A stretch of 64,000 nt of DNA. Origin: Marinobacterium sediminicola (lineage in GTDB: Bacteria; Pseudomonadota; Gammaproteobacteria; Pseudomonadales; Balneatricaceae). The notes below the pieces were generated by a model. It was given only the letters and a program-made list of their open reading frames with translations, did no database searches and had not been told where the DNA came from. Where the stretch lies: positions 2,914,001-2,978,000 of the forward strand of contig NZ_CP092123.1 in NCBI RefSeq assembly GCF_022343685.1, in the 5' to 3' direction. The translations under genes and the position numbers were made by a program. Below, piece after piece: positions 41,033 through 51,189 of this stretch (position 1 is its first letter; every line of letters begins with the position of its first letter).

Positions 41033-42067
41033 TCAAGCCCACCAATGCGCCAGCGACTGATCCTTGAAGCGAGGATGAGCCTCAAAAGCAGGGATCACTC
41101 GCTTCTCCAGCCAGCGGGTAAAGGTATCCAGTTCCTCGTAACGGGCGGATACGCGATAGAGATAGGACAGGGTCCGCGGCAGATCATCCAGATAGCCCTC
41201 CTTGCCATCCCGCAGCCAAAGGCGACTGAAGATACCCAACACCTTCAGGTGACGCTGCATCCCCATCAAGTCGAACTGCTGCTGGAACAGGGCGGATTCG
41301 GCCACTTCGATTCCATCTTTAAGCAAGCGCTGCCGGAAAGCTTCCACCCAGAACCGGACCTGTTCATCCGGCCAGTCAACGTAACAATCACGCAGCAGCG
41401 ACACCAGGTCGTACGTCACCGGCCCTTTGACCGCATCCTGAAAGTCGATCACGCCAAGCCCTTGCGTGGGCCGCAGCATCAGATTGCGCGAGTGATAGTC
41501 CCGGTGAACACTGACCTGCGGCTGCGCCAGCGCAGACTCAATCAGCAGCTTGGCCACCAGACCAATCAGGGTGTATTCCTCTTCCGAAAGCTCCAGCCCC
41601 AGCAGGCGAGTCAGAAACCATTCCGGAAAAAGCGCCATCTCACGCGCCAGCATCACCCGGTCATAGGGTGGCAACTGAGGATTATTGGTGCGCTGAATCT
41701 GACGCAGAATCTCCATTGCCTGAGCGTAGTGCGCTTCGACACTGACGTCATCGAGCCCAGGCAACAGGAGCTCATCACCAAAGTCATCCAGCAGCATGAA
41801 CCCCTGCTCAAGATCGCTGGCGATGACCCGCGGCACCGGCACGCCCTGAGCCAGCCACCCCTGAGCGACGGCGATAAAGGGTTCACAGTCTTCATGCTCC
41901 GGCGGCGCATCCACGGCAATCCAGCTGCCTTCCTCGCCCCGCGCACGGAAGTACCGGCGAAAACTGGCATCACCGGAAACCGGCTCCAGTTCGGCTGCAA
42001 CCTGCATTTCCTGATCTTTCGCCTGTTGCTGTACCCACTGTGAAAGCTGCTTCAGCCTCTGCCCCAT
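41033..42067 (-). CDS. amgK: N-acetylmuramate/N-acetylglucosamine kinase
   Basis: A 344-residue kinase of the aminoglycoside phosphotransferase fold. The catalytic loop VHRDYHSRNLM and the metal-binding GVIDFQDAVKGPVTYDLVSLLRD are present. In the recycling pathway AmgK makes MurNAc 1-phosphate for MurU, coded immediately downstream. The divergent lptD gene begins 118 bases away. AmpG in this same window imports the muropeptides feeding the route. Antibiotic resistance is not implied by the fold. Confidence 0.92.
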   Translation of the reverse strand: MGQRLKQLSQWVQQQAKDQEMQVAAELEPVSGDASFRRYFRARGEEGSWIAVDAPPEHEDCEPFIAVAQGWLAQGVPVPRVIASDLEQGFMLLDDFGDELLLPGLDDVSVEAHYAQAMEILRQIQRTNNPQLPPYDRVMLAREMALFPEWFLTRLLGLELSEEEYTLIGLVAKLLIESALAQPQVSVHRDYHSRNLMLRPTQGLGVIDFQDAVKGPVTYDLVSLLRDCYVDWPDEQVRFWVEAFRQRLLKDGIEVAESALFQQQFDLMGMQRHLKVLGIFSRLWLRDGKEGYLDDLPRTLSYLYRVSARYEELDTFTRWLEKRVIPAFEAHPRFKDQSLAHWWA

Positions 42068-42185
42068 TCGCTTCTATCCTCTAGCACTTGAAGTTGTGAA
42101 TGCTTTATCATGCATGGTTCGATATGGTACTCGACTTGAGAGCTGGCGTGAAACCAGCCATCGACCGCAACTGGATAGCGACCTG

Positions 42186-45119
42186 ATGCCCTTTGACACC
42201 CGTGCTGCATTTAAACTGACACTGGCGGTAGCTGCTGCGATCAGTGCACAGACACTGCATGCTCAGGAGAACCCCGAGCGCCTTTGGAGCTGCAACCTGA
42301 CGCCCAGCGGCGAGTGGGACTGCGAAGTCAATGAAAGCCTGATGCAACAGCAGGCCCAGCAGAATGAACTCTCTTCTCAGCCGCGTCAGATCCCGAGCAG
42401 CGATGGATCCCAGCAGCAGTCGGAGCAAACACGTACCGCATCACAGGACTCTGTGCCGACATCAAAACCCGCTGATGAGACTGTAGCGGTTGAGCCGGTT
42501 TCACCGGCTCCGGCTGCGGCGGTCATCACGACGGCGGCACCGGCCCCCATCGCCTGGCCCGAGCCTGCCGGAAGCCAGCCGACGCAGACCGCAACACCGG
42601 CTACCGCATCGGCGCCTTCAGCTCAGAATGACTGGAACTGTGTCGCCTCCGGTGACAGCTGGGACTGCAATCAGCAACCTGCCCCAGGTCGAGCCCCCCA
42701 GGTTGCCGGCACCGCGGTTCTCGGCCGCGAACAACAAGTTGCAGTTGCCGGCAAGCCAGAGTGGAATTGTGATGCCAGCGGCAATAGCTGGGACTGCAAG
42801 GAGGTTCCGGGCGCTGCTCCCGCGGCAACAAGCTTTGCCTCCCTGAGTACGCGAACACCCGCCAGTGCAGCCGCGCTCGACTGGTACGCCTATGCACCGG
42901 GCGAAGCCCCCGGTGCCTGCCGAGGACGTTATGTTGAGCCGGACTTCGTTTATCTGGAAGACGACCGCCCGCTTGACCAGCAGCCTATCTACATCAACGC
43001 TCTGTCATCCACCACCGAGATTGGAGGTGTCACCCGACTGGACGGTGGCATTCAGTTGCAGCGTGGCGGACGTCTGATTACCAGTACCCACGGCGAACTT
43101 GATCAACAGGCCCAATATGCTCGCCTGTTCGGTGAAGTCCGTTATCGTGAAAAAGGACTGCTGTTGACCAGCGAACAGGCCGACGCGAACCTGCTGAGCG
43201 GCGATACACGCTTTCACAATGCTCAGTACGTGATGCATGAAGAACACATGCGTGGACAAGCCGGCCTGATCACACGATTCGGAGACAGTCGCATCGGGCT
43301 GGAAGAAGGCTCTATCACCTACTGTGAGCCGGGCAGTAACGCCTGGCAGATTGCAGCCAATAGTATCGAGATCAATCCGGAAACCGGTCGAGGTGTTGCC
43401 CGCCACGCCACACTGGATGTGGCAGGCATTCCTGTACTGTACACACCCTATCTGTCGTTCCCGATCGACGAGCGACGTCAGTCCGGCTTCCTGTATCCCA
43501 GCATCAGCTACTCCGAAAGCGATGGTGTCGATATCTCCGTGCCCTATTACTTCAACCTGGCCGAGAATTTCGATGACACCCTGACACCTCGCCTGATCAG
43601 TGAACGAGGCCTGTTGCTGGAAAACGAATTCCGCTACATGAACCGCTGGTCACACAATGTCCTGAGCACCGCCTGGCTGGCCGACGACAGTCAGTACGAT
43701 GACTCCCGCTGGCTGCTCGGGCTTGAGCACCAGGGCTCACCGATGGAACGACTCTACACCCGCATCGACTACACGCGTGTCAGTGATGACGACTATTTCG
43801 AAGACCTGGGCACCAGTCTCGATATCCAGCGGCATGACCATCTGGATCAGCTGCTCGAACTGCGCTATCTCCAGCCTGACTGGAACCTGACCCTGCGCAC
43901 CCAAGGCTACCAGACGATCGACGGCACTTCCCCTTACGAGCGGGTACCGCAGCTTCTGCTCAACGGTGGCCGAAACCGTATCGGCGGCCTGCTTGATGTG
44001 AGTTACAGCGCAGAATACACCCGCTTCGAACGCGACCTGACCGGCACTTATGCGCCGGTCGACGATGCGGATGCAACCATCGGCGATCGCATCCACTTGC
44101 GTCCCCGACTGGGGCTGGCTTTTGAGCGCCCCTGGGGCTACCTGCGTCCAAGCGCCATGCTGTGGCACACCCAGTATGATCTGGATAATGACAGAGATGC
44201 CGATCTTGGCGGCAGCCAGACCGTCAGCGCCAACGTGCTGAGCATCGATTCAGGTCTGATTCTTGAACGTTCACTTGAGCTGGCCGACGGGCAATATACC
44301 CAGACCCTCGAACCCAGGCTGCTGCTGTTGCACGCTGACGCGGACGATCAGAGCGAGACCCCGGCGTTTGACTCTTCGCAACTCGATTTCACCTATTACA
44401 ACCTGTTCCACGAAACCGGCTGGAGCGGCAATGACCGCGTTGCCGACACCAGTCAGGCGACTCTGGGCCTGTCCAGCGCCATCTACTCGGAACAGGGCAG
44501 GGAAAAACTGCGGGTCGGTATTGCTCAGGCCTATTATTTCCAGGATCGCCAGGCACCCGCTTTGCGTCCGGGTGACGTCACTGGGACAGAAAGCAGTTCC
44601 AACCTTGCCACCCTTCTGAACTGGAACCTCACGCCCAGCCTCCGCCTGACCCATAACGGCGAGATTGACCGTGATGGCTTCGAGGTGCTGGAGCATAACT
44701 ACAAGCTCAGTTTCCTGCCTGACGACAAACGCCTGCTCTACGTGAATTACCGCGACAACATCGACAAGTACAGTGATGCTCCCACGGACCCACGTGCTCA
44801 CCAGCAGCTGGATATTGCCTTCCGCTGGCCCCTGGGCGACAGCTGGACAGGCTATGGCCGCTGGCAGCAGGATCTGGACAACAGCGAGAACCTTGAGACC
44901 TTGTTGGGTGTCGAATATTCCAGCTGCTGCTGGAAAGTCCGCCTGACCGGACGCAGCTGGGTCGTAGACCCGAGCAACAACATCAATGAATTTGAAACCG
45001 ACAACGGTATTTTCCTGCAGTTTGTGCTTCGTGGACTGGGCACTTTCGGCCAGGGACAGGGACGCGAATTCCTGGAAGAACTCACCGGATATGACGAGGA
45101 TGACAATGGCGCTTTCTAA
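42186..45119 (+). CDS. lptD: LPS-assembly protein LptD
   Basis: A 977-residue outer membrane beta-barrel. Signal peptide at about 1-26 (ending LHA), then an unusually long, low-complexity N-terminal extension (27-235) with three W-x-C repeats (W34-C46, W150-C161, W193-C204). The periplasmic OstA/LptA-like domain is at about 265-400 and the barrel spans the rest. The adjacent Cys pair in SSCCWKVRL and cysteines in GACRGRY fit the disulfides that E. coli LptD needs. With LptE it places LPS in the outer leaflet. The ATG at 42186 gives a clean signal peptide; in-frame starts further upstream are less likely. Confidence 0.95.
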   Translation: MPFDTRAAFKLTLAVAAAISAQTLHAQENPERLWSCNLTPSGEWDCEVNESLMQQQAQQNELSSQPRQIPSSDGSQQQSEQTRTASQDSVPTSKPADETVAVEPVSPAPAAAVITTAAPAPIAWPEPAGSQPTQTATPATASAPSAQNDWNCVASGDSWDCNQQPAPGRAPQVAGTAVLGREQQVAVAGKPEWNCDASGNSWDCKEVPGAAPAATSFASLSTRTPASAAALDWYAYAPGEAPGACRGRYVEPDFVYLEDDRPLDQQPIYINALSSTTEIGGVTRLDGGIQLQRGGRLITSTHGELDQQAQYARLFGEVRYREKGLLLTSEQADANLLSGDTRFHNAQYVMHEEHMRGQAGLITRFGDSRIGLEEGSITYCEPGSNAWQIAANSIEINPETGRGVARHATLDVAGIPVLYTPYLSFPIDERRQSGFLYPSISYSESDGVDISVPYYFNLAENFDDTLTPRLISERGLLLENEFRYMNRWSHNVLSTAWLADDSQYDDSRWLLGLEHQGSPMERLYTRIDYTRVSDDDYFEDLGTSLDIQRHDHLDQLLELRYLQPDWNLTLRTQGYQTIDGTSPYERVPQLLLNGGRNRIGGLLDVSYSAEYTRFERDLTGTYAPVDDADATIGDRIHLRPRLGLAFERPWGYLRPSAMLWHTQYDLDNDRDADLGGSQTVSANVLSIDSGLILERSLELADGQYTQTLEPRLLLLHADADDQSETPAFDSSQLDFTYYNLFHETGWSGNDRVADTSQATLGLSSAIYSEQGREKLRVGIAQAYYFQDRQAPALRPGDVTGTESSSNLATLLNWNLTPSLRLTHNGEIDRDGFEVLEHNYKLSFLPDDKRLLYVNYRDNIDKYSDAPTDPRAHQQLDIAFRWPLGDSWTGYGRWQQDLDNSENLETLLGVEYSSCCWKVRLTGRSWVVDPSNNINEFETDNGIFLQFVLRGLGTFGQGQGREFLEELTGYDEDDNGAF

Positions 45120-46395
45120 ACTCAGACAGCCCCTTCTGGCCCTGGCGCTGCTGACAGCCCCACTGGCTTCACTGCAGGCCGAGGTACTGGACCGTGTCGC
45201 TGCGGTCGTCAACGAAGATATCGTACTGGAAAGCGAGCTGGACCAGCGTCTTGAGTTGGTCCGCCAGCAGATCGCCGCGCGCCAGGAAACCCGGCTGCCA
45301 CCGGAGGACGTCCTGCGCCAGCAGGTGATGGACCGGCTGATTCTCGAGCGTATCCAGCTGCAGATCGCTGAAAGCCAGGGTATCCGCGTTTCCGATCGCC
45401 AGCTTAACGAGGCGCTTAACCGCATCGCCGCGCAGAACAACATGACGCTGCCCCAGTTCCGTGACGCCCTGATGGCAGAAGGTCAGGACTACGCCCTGGC
45501 ACGCGAACAGATCCGCCGCGAAATCCTGCTCACTCAGGTTCAGCAAAGCAGCGTCAACCGTCGCATCAACGTATCCGAACAGGAAGTGCAGAACTTCCTC
45601 GACTCCGAACTGGGCCAGCAACAGATTCAGGCTGAATACCAGCTGCGTAACATCCTCTTTGCGCTGCCTGAGAGCGCCACCCCCGAGATGATCGGTCAGA
45701 CTGAAGCCAAGGCGATGGAGGCACGACGCCAGCTCGAACAGGGCACGCCCTTTGCTGAACTGGCCATTGCCGTATCCAACGCGCCCAATGCCCTTCAGGG
45801 TGGAGAGTTGGGATGGCGCCGTGAGTCAGAGTTACCGCAAGCACTGGCAAAGGCAATCAACAAGCTTTCTCCCGGCGAAGTGAGCCAGCCGGTCCGTACG
45901 CCTGGCGGATTCCACCTGCTGTTGGTGGAAAACAAGCGTGGCGGCAAAGTCCAGCTGGTTGAACAGACGAAAGTGCGTCATATCCTGTTGACGCCGAACG
46001 AGATCCGCAGCCCCGAGCAGACCCGACGCCTCATCGATGACCTGTACCAGCGCCTGCGTGAGGGTCAGCCCTTCGATGAACTGGCTCGCCGTTACAGCGA
46101 TGACGCAGCCAGTGGCTCTCAGGGCGGCGATCTGGGCTGGACTCAGGACGGCCAGATGGTACCCGAGTTCGAGCAGGTCATGAACAGCACCAGCAAGGGT
46201 GAAATCAGCGAGCCCTTCGAATCCCGTTTCGGCTGGCACATTCTGCAGGTCCAGGATTATCGTACCCAAGACCTCGGTGAAGAAATGCTTGAATCCCAGG
46301 CCCGCAACAGCATCCGTCAGCGCAAGTTCAGCGAGGAACTGAGCAACTGGCTGCGCGAGATCCGTTCTCAGGCCTACATTGAGCGCAAGATCTGA
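45106..46395 (+). CDS. surA: Periplasmic chaperone SurA
   Basis: A 429-residue chaperone with signal peptide (about 1-24, LQA), an N-terminal chaperone domain ([20 protein letters not shown] at the start) and two parvulin-type PPIase domains (about 170-270 and 280-380; the second contains [23 protein letters not shown]). It escorts outer membrane proteins including LptD to the BAM complex. The ATG at 45106 follows GAGGA by about seven bases and overlaps the lptD end by 14 bases, so the two are coupled. Confidence 0.96.
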   Translation: MALSKLRQPLLALALLTAPLASLQAEVLDRVAAVVNEDIVLESELDQRLELVRQQIAARQETRLPPEDVLRQQVMDRLILERIQLQIAESQGIRVSDRQLNEALNRIAAQNNMTLPQFRDALMAEGQDYALAREQIRREILLTQVQQSSVNRRINVSEQEVQNFLDSELGQQQIQAEYQLRNILFALPESATPEMIGQTEAKAMEARRQLEQGTPFAELAIAVSNAPNALQGGELGWRRESELPQALAKAINKLSPGEVSQPVRTPGGFHLLLVENKRGGKVQLVEQTKVRHILLTPNEIRSPEQTRRLIDDLYQRLREGQPFDELARRYSDDAASGSQGGDLGWTQDGQMVPEFEQVMNSTSKGEISEPFESRFGWHILQVQDYRTQDLGEEMLESQARNSIRQRKFSEELSNWLREIRSQAYIERKI

Positions 46396-46397
46396 TC

Positions 46398-47390
46398 GTG
46401 AGCTGTCCGCGCATTGCCATCACCCCGGGAGAGCCGGCAGGCATAGGCCCCGAGCTCTGCGTTCAGCTGGCACAGCAGGCACACCCCTGCCAGCTGATCG
46501 CGGTTGCCGACCCCGAGCTGCTGCTGGCGCGTGCCGAGCTGCTCGGTCTGCCGCTGCAGATATTGCCCTTCCATGCGTCGACGCCAGCTCAGCCCGCCCC
46601 GCCAGGCAGCCTTTACTGCCATCCTGTTGACCTGACGGCTCCGAGCCAGGTCGGGCAACTGGACCCGGCTAATGCCGCCTACGTGCTGAGCACCCTAAAA
46701 GAAGCCACGCTGGGATGCATGTCAGGCACCTTCGATGCGCTGGTGACGGCACCGGTGCACAAGGGCGTGATTAACGATGCCGGCATTCCTTTCAGCGGCC
46801 ACACCGAGTTTCTTGAGGAGATGACCGGCAGCCACAAGGTGGTGATGATGCTGGCCACCGAAGGCCTGAAGGTTGCATTGGCAACCACTCACCTGCCTTT
46901 GGCCGATGTACCTGCTGCGATCACTCGCCCGCTATTGCAGGACGTGATCGAAGTATTGCTTCATGACCTGACCCGCTCATTCGGTATCGACCAACCGCGT
47001 GTATTGGTGGCAGGCCTAAACCCTCATGCAGGAGAAGGCGGTCATATGGGACGGGAGGAGATCGACACCATCACGCCCGTTTTGGATGATTTCCGCGCCC
47101 GTGGCGCCCGACTGATCGGTCCATTGCCAGCCGACACCCTCTTTACCGAACATCATTTGCAAGACGCCGACGCAGTGCTGGCGATGTACCATGACCAGGG
47201 ATTGCCTGTCCTGAAATACAAGGGCTTCGGTCGTGCCGCCAACATCACACTTGGCCTGCCTATCATCCGCACTTCGGTCGACCACGGGACTGCCCTGGAT
47301 CTGGCCGGCACCGGACGAGCGGATGTGGGCAGCCTGCAGACGGCTCTTCAGTTCGCGCTGGATATGGCGCGCCACCAATCAGGTAACTGA
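46398..47390 (+). CDS. pdxA: 4-hydroxythreonine-4-phosphate dehydrogenase
   Basis: A 330-residue NAD-dependent enzyme of pyridoxal phosphate synthesis. The N-terminal [15 protein letters not shown], the metal-binding [11 protein letters not shown] and the segment [11 protein letters not shown] are diagnostic. The start is GTG, two bases after the surA stop; an ATG is not available at the N-terminus. The surA-pdxA-rsmA-apaG order is highly conserved in gammaproteobacteria. Confidence 0.96.
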   Translation: MSCPRIAITPGEPAGIGPELCVQLAQQAHPCQLIAVADPELLLARAELLGLPLQILPFHASTPAQPAPPGSLYCHPVDLTAPSQVGQLDPANAAYVLSTLKEATLGCMSGTFDALVTAPVHKGVINDAGIPFSGHTEFLEEMTGSHKVVMMLATEGLKVALATTHLPLADVPAAITRPLLQDVIEVLLHDLTRSFGIDQPRVLVAGLNPHAGEGGHMGREEIDTITPVLDDFRARGARLIGPLPADTLFTEHHLQDADAVLAMYHDQGLPVLKYKGFGRAANITLGLPIIRTSVDHGTALDLAGTGRADVGSLQTALQFALDMARHQSGN

Positions 47391-47394
47391 CCCA

Positions 47395-48222
47395 ATGAGT
47401 AAAAAACCCGTAGGTCACAAGGCACGCAAGCGCTTTGGCCAGAACTTTCTGCATGATCAGGGCGTGATCGGCCGCATTATCCGCGCCATCAACCCTCAGC
47501 CAGGCCAGCATCTGGTCGAGATTGGCCCCGGCCTTGGTGCACTGACTGAAGAGCTGCTCAACGCCTGCAATGGCGAACTTGAAGCGGTCGAGCTTGACCG
47601 AGACCTGATCCCGGTCTTGCGTACACAGTTTTTCCGTTACGCCGATACTTTCACCATTCATGAAGCCGATGCGCTGAAGTTTGATTTTGCCGGGCTGAAA
47701 AATGATGAGCGCCCATTGCGTATCGTGGGCAATCTGCCCTACAACATCTCGACACCGCTGATTTTCCATTTGCTCAGCTTCAATGGCCTGATCCAGGACA
47801 TGCACTTCATGCTGCAGAAGGAGGTGGTCGATCGCCTGGCAGCAGGACCTGGCGACAACCACTATGGCCGATTGGGCATCATGGCGCAGTATTACTGCCA
47901 TGTTGAGCCTCTGTTCATCGTGCCACCAGGCGCCTTTTCACCGGCACCGAAAGTCGATTCCGCCATCGTGCGACTGGTGCCCTATGATAAGCCACCCGTT
48001 CCGGCCAAGGATGTTAAGCAACTGCAGAACGTCGTGCGTACCGCTTTTGGTCAACGACGCAAAACCCTGCGTAATAACTTGAAACAGCTGATCAGTGCCG
48101 AACAACTGGAAGCATTGGGAATCGATCCGGGCCTGCGCCCCGAAAGGCTGACTCTGACCGAATTCGTGGCGATCAGCGACGCCCTGACCGATGCGGCCGA
48201 AGCGCCGTCTTCACGCGAATAA
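47395..48222 (+). CDS. rsmA: 16S rRNA dimethyladenosine transferase
   Basis: A 275-residue SAM-dependent methyltransferase (KsgA) that dimethylates two adjacent adenosines of 16S r[18 protein letters not shown] is at the N-terminus, the SAM motif [13 protein letters not shown] is near residue 40, and the catalytic [10 protein letters not shown] is near 114. The ATG at 47395 is 4 bases after pdxA; the reading frame extends upstream inside pdxA without support. Confidence 0.97.
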   Translation: MSKKPVGHKARKRFGQNFLHDQGVIGRIIRAINPQPGQHLVEIGPGLGALTEELLNACNGELEAVELDRDLIPVLRTQFFRYADTFTIHEADALKFDFAGLKNDERPLRIVGNLPYNISTPLIFHLLSFNGLIQDMHFMLQKEVVDRLAAGPGDNHYGRLGIMAQYYCHVEPLFIVPPGAFSPAPKVDSAIVRLVPYDKPPVPAKDVKQLQNVVRTAFGQRRKTLRNNLKQLISAEQLEALGIDPGLRPERLTLTEFVAISDALTDAAEAPSSRE

Positions 48223-48246
48223 TACCGAGAGGATAGATCCGAACTG

Positions 48247-48633
48247 ATGGATGCCACCGATTACAGCCGTAACGTCGAGATCAACGTTGTTACCACTTAT
48301 CTGCCGGACCAGTCCGAGCCGGATGCACACCGTTTTGTCTTCTCCTACCAGATCAGCATCACCAACCACAACCCGGAAAGTGTACAGCTGCTGCGCCGTA
48401 AATGGCGTATTACCGATGGCAATGAGCACGTACAGGAAGTCGAGGGCGAGGGCGTTGTCGGCGAGAAGCCGGTGATCGAACCGGGGCAAACCTACGAGTA
48501 TACCAGCGGAACCGTTCTGGCTACCGAGGTGGGCAGCATGCAGGGTCAGTACCGCATGGAAACGGCTGATGGTACCGGCTTCGATGCGTTGATCCCTGCC
48601 TTCACCCTCGCCCAACCCAACGCATTACACTGA
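48247..48633 (+). CDS. apaG: ApaG protein
   Basis: A 128-residue protein of the ApaG/DUF525 family, with a fibronectin-like beta fold. The segments SYQISITNHNPESVQLLRRKWRITDG and VEGEGVVGEKPVIEPGQTYEYTSG are typical. Function is unresolved; ApaG is usually beside apaH. Here apaH is 7 kb downstream, separated by motor, tRNA and porin genes, so the classical ksgA-apaG-apaH unit is broken. Confidence 0.95.
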   Translation: MDATDYSRNVEINVVTTYLPDQSEPDAHRFVFSYQISITNHNPESVQLLRRKWRITDGNEHVQEVEGEGVVGEKPVIEPGQTYEYTSGTVLATEVGSMQGQYRMETADGTGFDALIPAFTLAQPNALH

Positions 48634-48634
48634 C

Positions 48635-49501
48635 TCAGAACAGACCCGGCTGGCGCCGCACAGGGGTGCGCTCCGTCCAGTCGTAAAACCCCGGCGCCAG
48701 CTTTGGCTGGCGCTGCTGCAACTCTTGTGCGAACCAGCGCGCCAATTCTGGCGCTTCTCCATTACTCGGCGTGTGCATGAAAATGAATGGGGTCCTGCCC
48801 TCTTCAATCCAGCGCAACACCTGTCCCACCCAGGGCCGCAACCAGCGCTGCCCCTGCTGCAGATCCAGTGGCGAAATAAACCTGAGCATCGGCGCGTCGC
48901 CTGTAGCCAGCACACGAAGCGGCAACCGAGGCTTTTGTTGCAAAGCCTCACGGGTAATCGGGTCTGACTGAGGGTTGGCAAAGAGTGCACGGGTGTCGAA
49001 ACTGATCCTGTTCACGCCGAAGCGCTCCAGGACATCATTGAACCTTCGTTCCTCTTCACCGCGCTGGAAGAATGCCAGATGTCGCACTTCAACCGCATAG
49101 CGCAATCCGGCCGGCAGCTCGCCAAGAAAGTGCACCAGTTCTGGCAAATGTTCCGGACCGAATCGAGAGGGCAACTGCAGGCACAACATGCCCAGCTTCG
49201 ATGCCAGCGGCTGCAGCCGATCGAGGAAAAGACTCAATTCGTCACTCACATGACGCAGCGCGCCCTGATGACTGATGCTCTGTGGAAACTTGAAGCAGAA
49301 GCGAAACCCCGGTGGCGTCTCATCCCCCCAACGACGCACACTGGCAACACCAGGCAAGCCATAAAAGGTGGTATTTCCCTCAACCGAATTGAAACTGGCC
49401 GCATACTGCTCAAGATCACCCTGCTCGGGGTTCTGAAGCAGGCTGCGGTTCCACTCCGGATGCTTCCATTGCGGTAGGCCAATAAAGTAGTCTGACGTCA
49501 T
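48635..49501 (-). CDS. DUF72 family protein (YecE-like)
   Basis: A 288-residue TIM-barrel-like protein of the DUF72 family. The N-terminal FIGLPQWKHPEWN and SVEGNTTFYGLPGVASVRRW, then FRFCFKFPQSISHQGAL, are its hallmarks. No activity is established for the family. Starting at ATG 49501 gives the usual N-terminus; ATGs upstream (49537) would add a tail without homologous look. It converges with apaG at one base and is divergent from motA. Confidence 0.85.
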   Translation of the reverse strand: MTSDYFIGLPQWKHPEWNRSLLQNPEQGDLEQYAASFNSVEGNTTFYGLPGVASVRRWGDETPPGFRFCFKFPQSISHQGALRHVSDELSLFLDRLQPLASKLGMLCLQLPSRFGPEHLPELVHFLGELPAGLRYAVEVRHLAFFQRGEEERRFNDVLERFGVNRISFDTRALFANPQSDPITREALQQKPRLPLRVLATGDAPMLRFISPLDLQQGQRWLRPWVGQVLRWIEEGRTPFIFMHTPSNGEAPELARWFAQELQQRQPKLAPGFYDWTERTPVRRQPGLF

Positions 49502-49512
49502 CGTCTTGCTGT

Positions 49513-49521
49513 TGTTATACT
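49513..49521 (+). promoter_or_regulatory. Extended -10 promoter candidate for motAB-pilZ
   Basis: TGTTATACT is an extended -10 element about 53 bases before motA. A convincing -35 is absent. A flagellar sigma-28 promoter with a TAAA and GCCGATAA pair is not seen. Confidence 0.4.
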
Positions 49522-49573
49522 CGGCTTTCGTTTCCATCAGGCCAGTTCTGACTGACACAGGGTACTCAAGCTC

Positions 49574-50392
49574 ATGGATTTCGCATCGCTTCTCGGTATT
49601 ATCTCAGGTCTGGCCCTGATCATCAGCGCTATTTTTCTGGGCGGTAATGCCGATGTCTTTCTCAATGTCCCCGGCCTGATGATCGTTGCAGGCGGCACCA
49701 TTGCTGCGACCCTGCTGACGGTACAATTCAAGGATGTACTCAATGCATTCAAGGCCGCGTGGATCGTTTTCACCCGTGACAACACCAACCCTCAGGAAAT
49801 GATCGACACCATGCTTGAGCTGAGCCGGGTTTCCCACCGTCACGGCCTGCTCAAACTCGGAGACGTTGAAAGCGATTCACACGTACTTAAACGTGCCTGC
49901 AACCTGCTTTCAGAAGCTGCCTCGGAGCAGGTCATTCGCAACACCCTGCAGAATGAAATCGATTCTCTGATTGCCCGCCATCATGCAGTCCAGGACGTCT
50001 TCCGTAAAATGGCGGCCTATGCACCGGCATTCGGCATGCTGGGTACCCTGATCGGTCTGATCCAGATGCTGAGCCAGCTCAGCAACCCGGAAACCATCGG
50101 CCCCGCCATGGCAGTGGCACTGCTGACCACCTTCTACGGCTCCCTGCTGGCAACCATGGTTTTCCTGCCCATTGCTGGCAAACTCCATGCACGTACACTG
50201 ACAGAAGTTACCAATCTGGAAATCATTCGTGAAGGCTGCATCAGCATCCTGACCAATGACCACTATATGCATGTGTATGAACAGCTGGCCTCATACCTGC
50301 CGGAAGCACAGCGCAAACCGATCAAGATTGGCCGCAACAAACAGCCAGCGGCTGACAAAGCGGCGCCTCAGGCTGCCAAGGATCGTTCATGA
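49574..50392 (+). CDS. motA: Flagellar motor stator protein MotA/PomA
   Basis: A 272-residue stator A subunit with four membrane helices (about 5-25, 32-52, 145-168, 180-202). The segment APAFGMLGTLIGLIQMLSQLSNPETIGPAMAVALLTTFYGSL is the canonical MotA/PomA helix 3-4 region. It forms pentamers around MotB. Similarity in the first helix to PomA suggests a sodium-type stator as in marine Vibrio, but ion choice cannot be fixed from sequence. Overlaps motB by four bases (ATGA). No other flagellar genes are in the window. Confidence 0.9.
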   Translation: MDFASLLGIISGLALIISAIFLGGNADVFLNVPGLMIVAGGTIAATLLTVQFKDVLNAFKAAWIVFTRDNTNPQEMIDTMLELSRVSHRHGLLKLGDVESDSHVLKRACNLLSEAASEQVIRNTLQNEIDSLIARHHAVQDVFRKMAAYAPAFGMLGTLIGLIQMLSQLSNPETIGPAMAVALLTTFYGSLLATMVFLPIAGKLHARTLTEVTNLEIIREGCISILTNDHYMHVYEQLASYLPEAQRKPIKIGRNKQPAADKAAPQAAKDRS

Positions 50393-51189
50393 ACAGTCGG
50401 CGGCGTGAACTCACGGATGAATCCGGCACTCCAGGCTGGCTGATGACCTATGCCGATCTGATGACATTGCTGCTGGTATTTTTCGTGCTGCTTTTTTCCA
50501 TGTCCAATTTGGAGAAAGAGCGTTTTGTCGAAGCCATGCGTTCATTCCAGACCGCTTTTCAGCGCGCGGTTTCCGGTGCTCCCAACAACCTGATACCACT
50601 GGAACACAATGCGCCCGGCAATCCTTCCGAGGAGATCAATGAGGCTATTGTGGAATCCCCAAGCAAGGCGAACAGCAAAGATGAGGGCGAAGAGTCTGCA
50701 GAAGATCGCCGCGCACGGGCCTTAAAACTGGATTGGGAGCGGCTGAACCGCGACCTGGATGATGCGTTTGAGCAGATGCAAATGCAGGATGCGATTGAAA
50801 TTGGCACTCCCAAGGATGGCAAGCTCAGTCTCAGAGTAAAAGGCGGCCTGCTGTTCAACTCCGGCTCGGCCACATTCAACTATGCCATGCTGCCAATGCT
50901 GGATGCCCTGCTGGACACACTGGCGCAGAACCCCGACTACAAGCTGGAAATCCAGGGGCACACCGATGACATCCCCATCAGCACACCTCAGTTCCCGTCC
51001 AACTGGGAACTGTCAGCCGTTCGCGCCACAACAGTGCTACGCTACATGGTAGATGCCGGCATCAACCCCAAGCGACTGACAGCAACAGGGTATGGATCCT
51101 CTTTGCCGCTTGTACCCAATACATCGACCGAAAACCGCGCCATCAACCGCCGCATCGAATTTGTGCTGGAAAAACGGGCTTTAGACTGA
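50389..51189 (+). CDS. motB: Flagellar motor protein MotB/PomB
   Basis: A 266-residue stator B subunit. A single membrane helix (about 18-40) contains the ion-binding Asp in TYADLMTLLLVFFVLLFS, followed by a plug region, an acidic linker (about 75-125) and a C-terminal OmpA-like peptidoglycan-binding domain (about 145-262, IQGHTDDIPI). Placement of Asp within YADLM resembles PomB/MotS types, which argues for sodium but does not prove it. The stop overlaps the pilZ start by one base. Confidence 0.92.
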   Translation: MNSRRRELTDESGTPGWLMTYADLMTLLLVFFVLLFSMSNLEKERFVEAMRSFQTAFQRAVSGAPNNLIPLEHNAPGNPSEEINEAIVESPSKANSKDEGEESAEDRRARALKLDWERLNRDLDDAFEQMQMQDAIEIGTPKDGKLSLRVKGGLLFNSGSATFNYAMLPMLDALLDTLAQNPDYKLEIQGHTDDIPISTPQFPSNWELSAVRATTVLRYMVDAGINPKRLTATGYGSSLPLVPNTSTENRAINRRIEFVLEKRALD

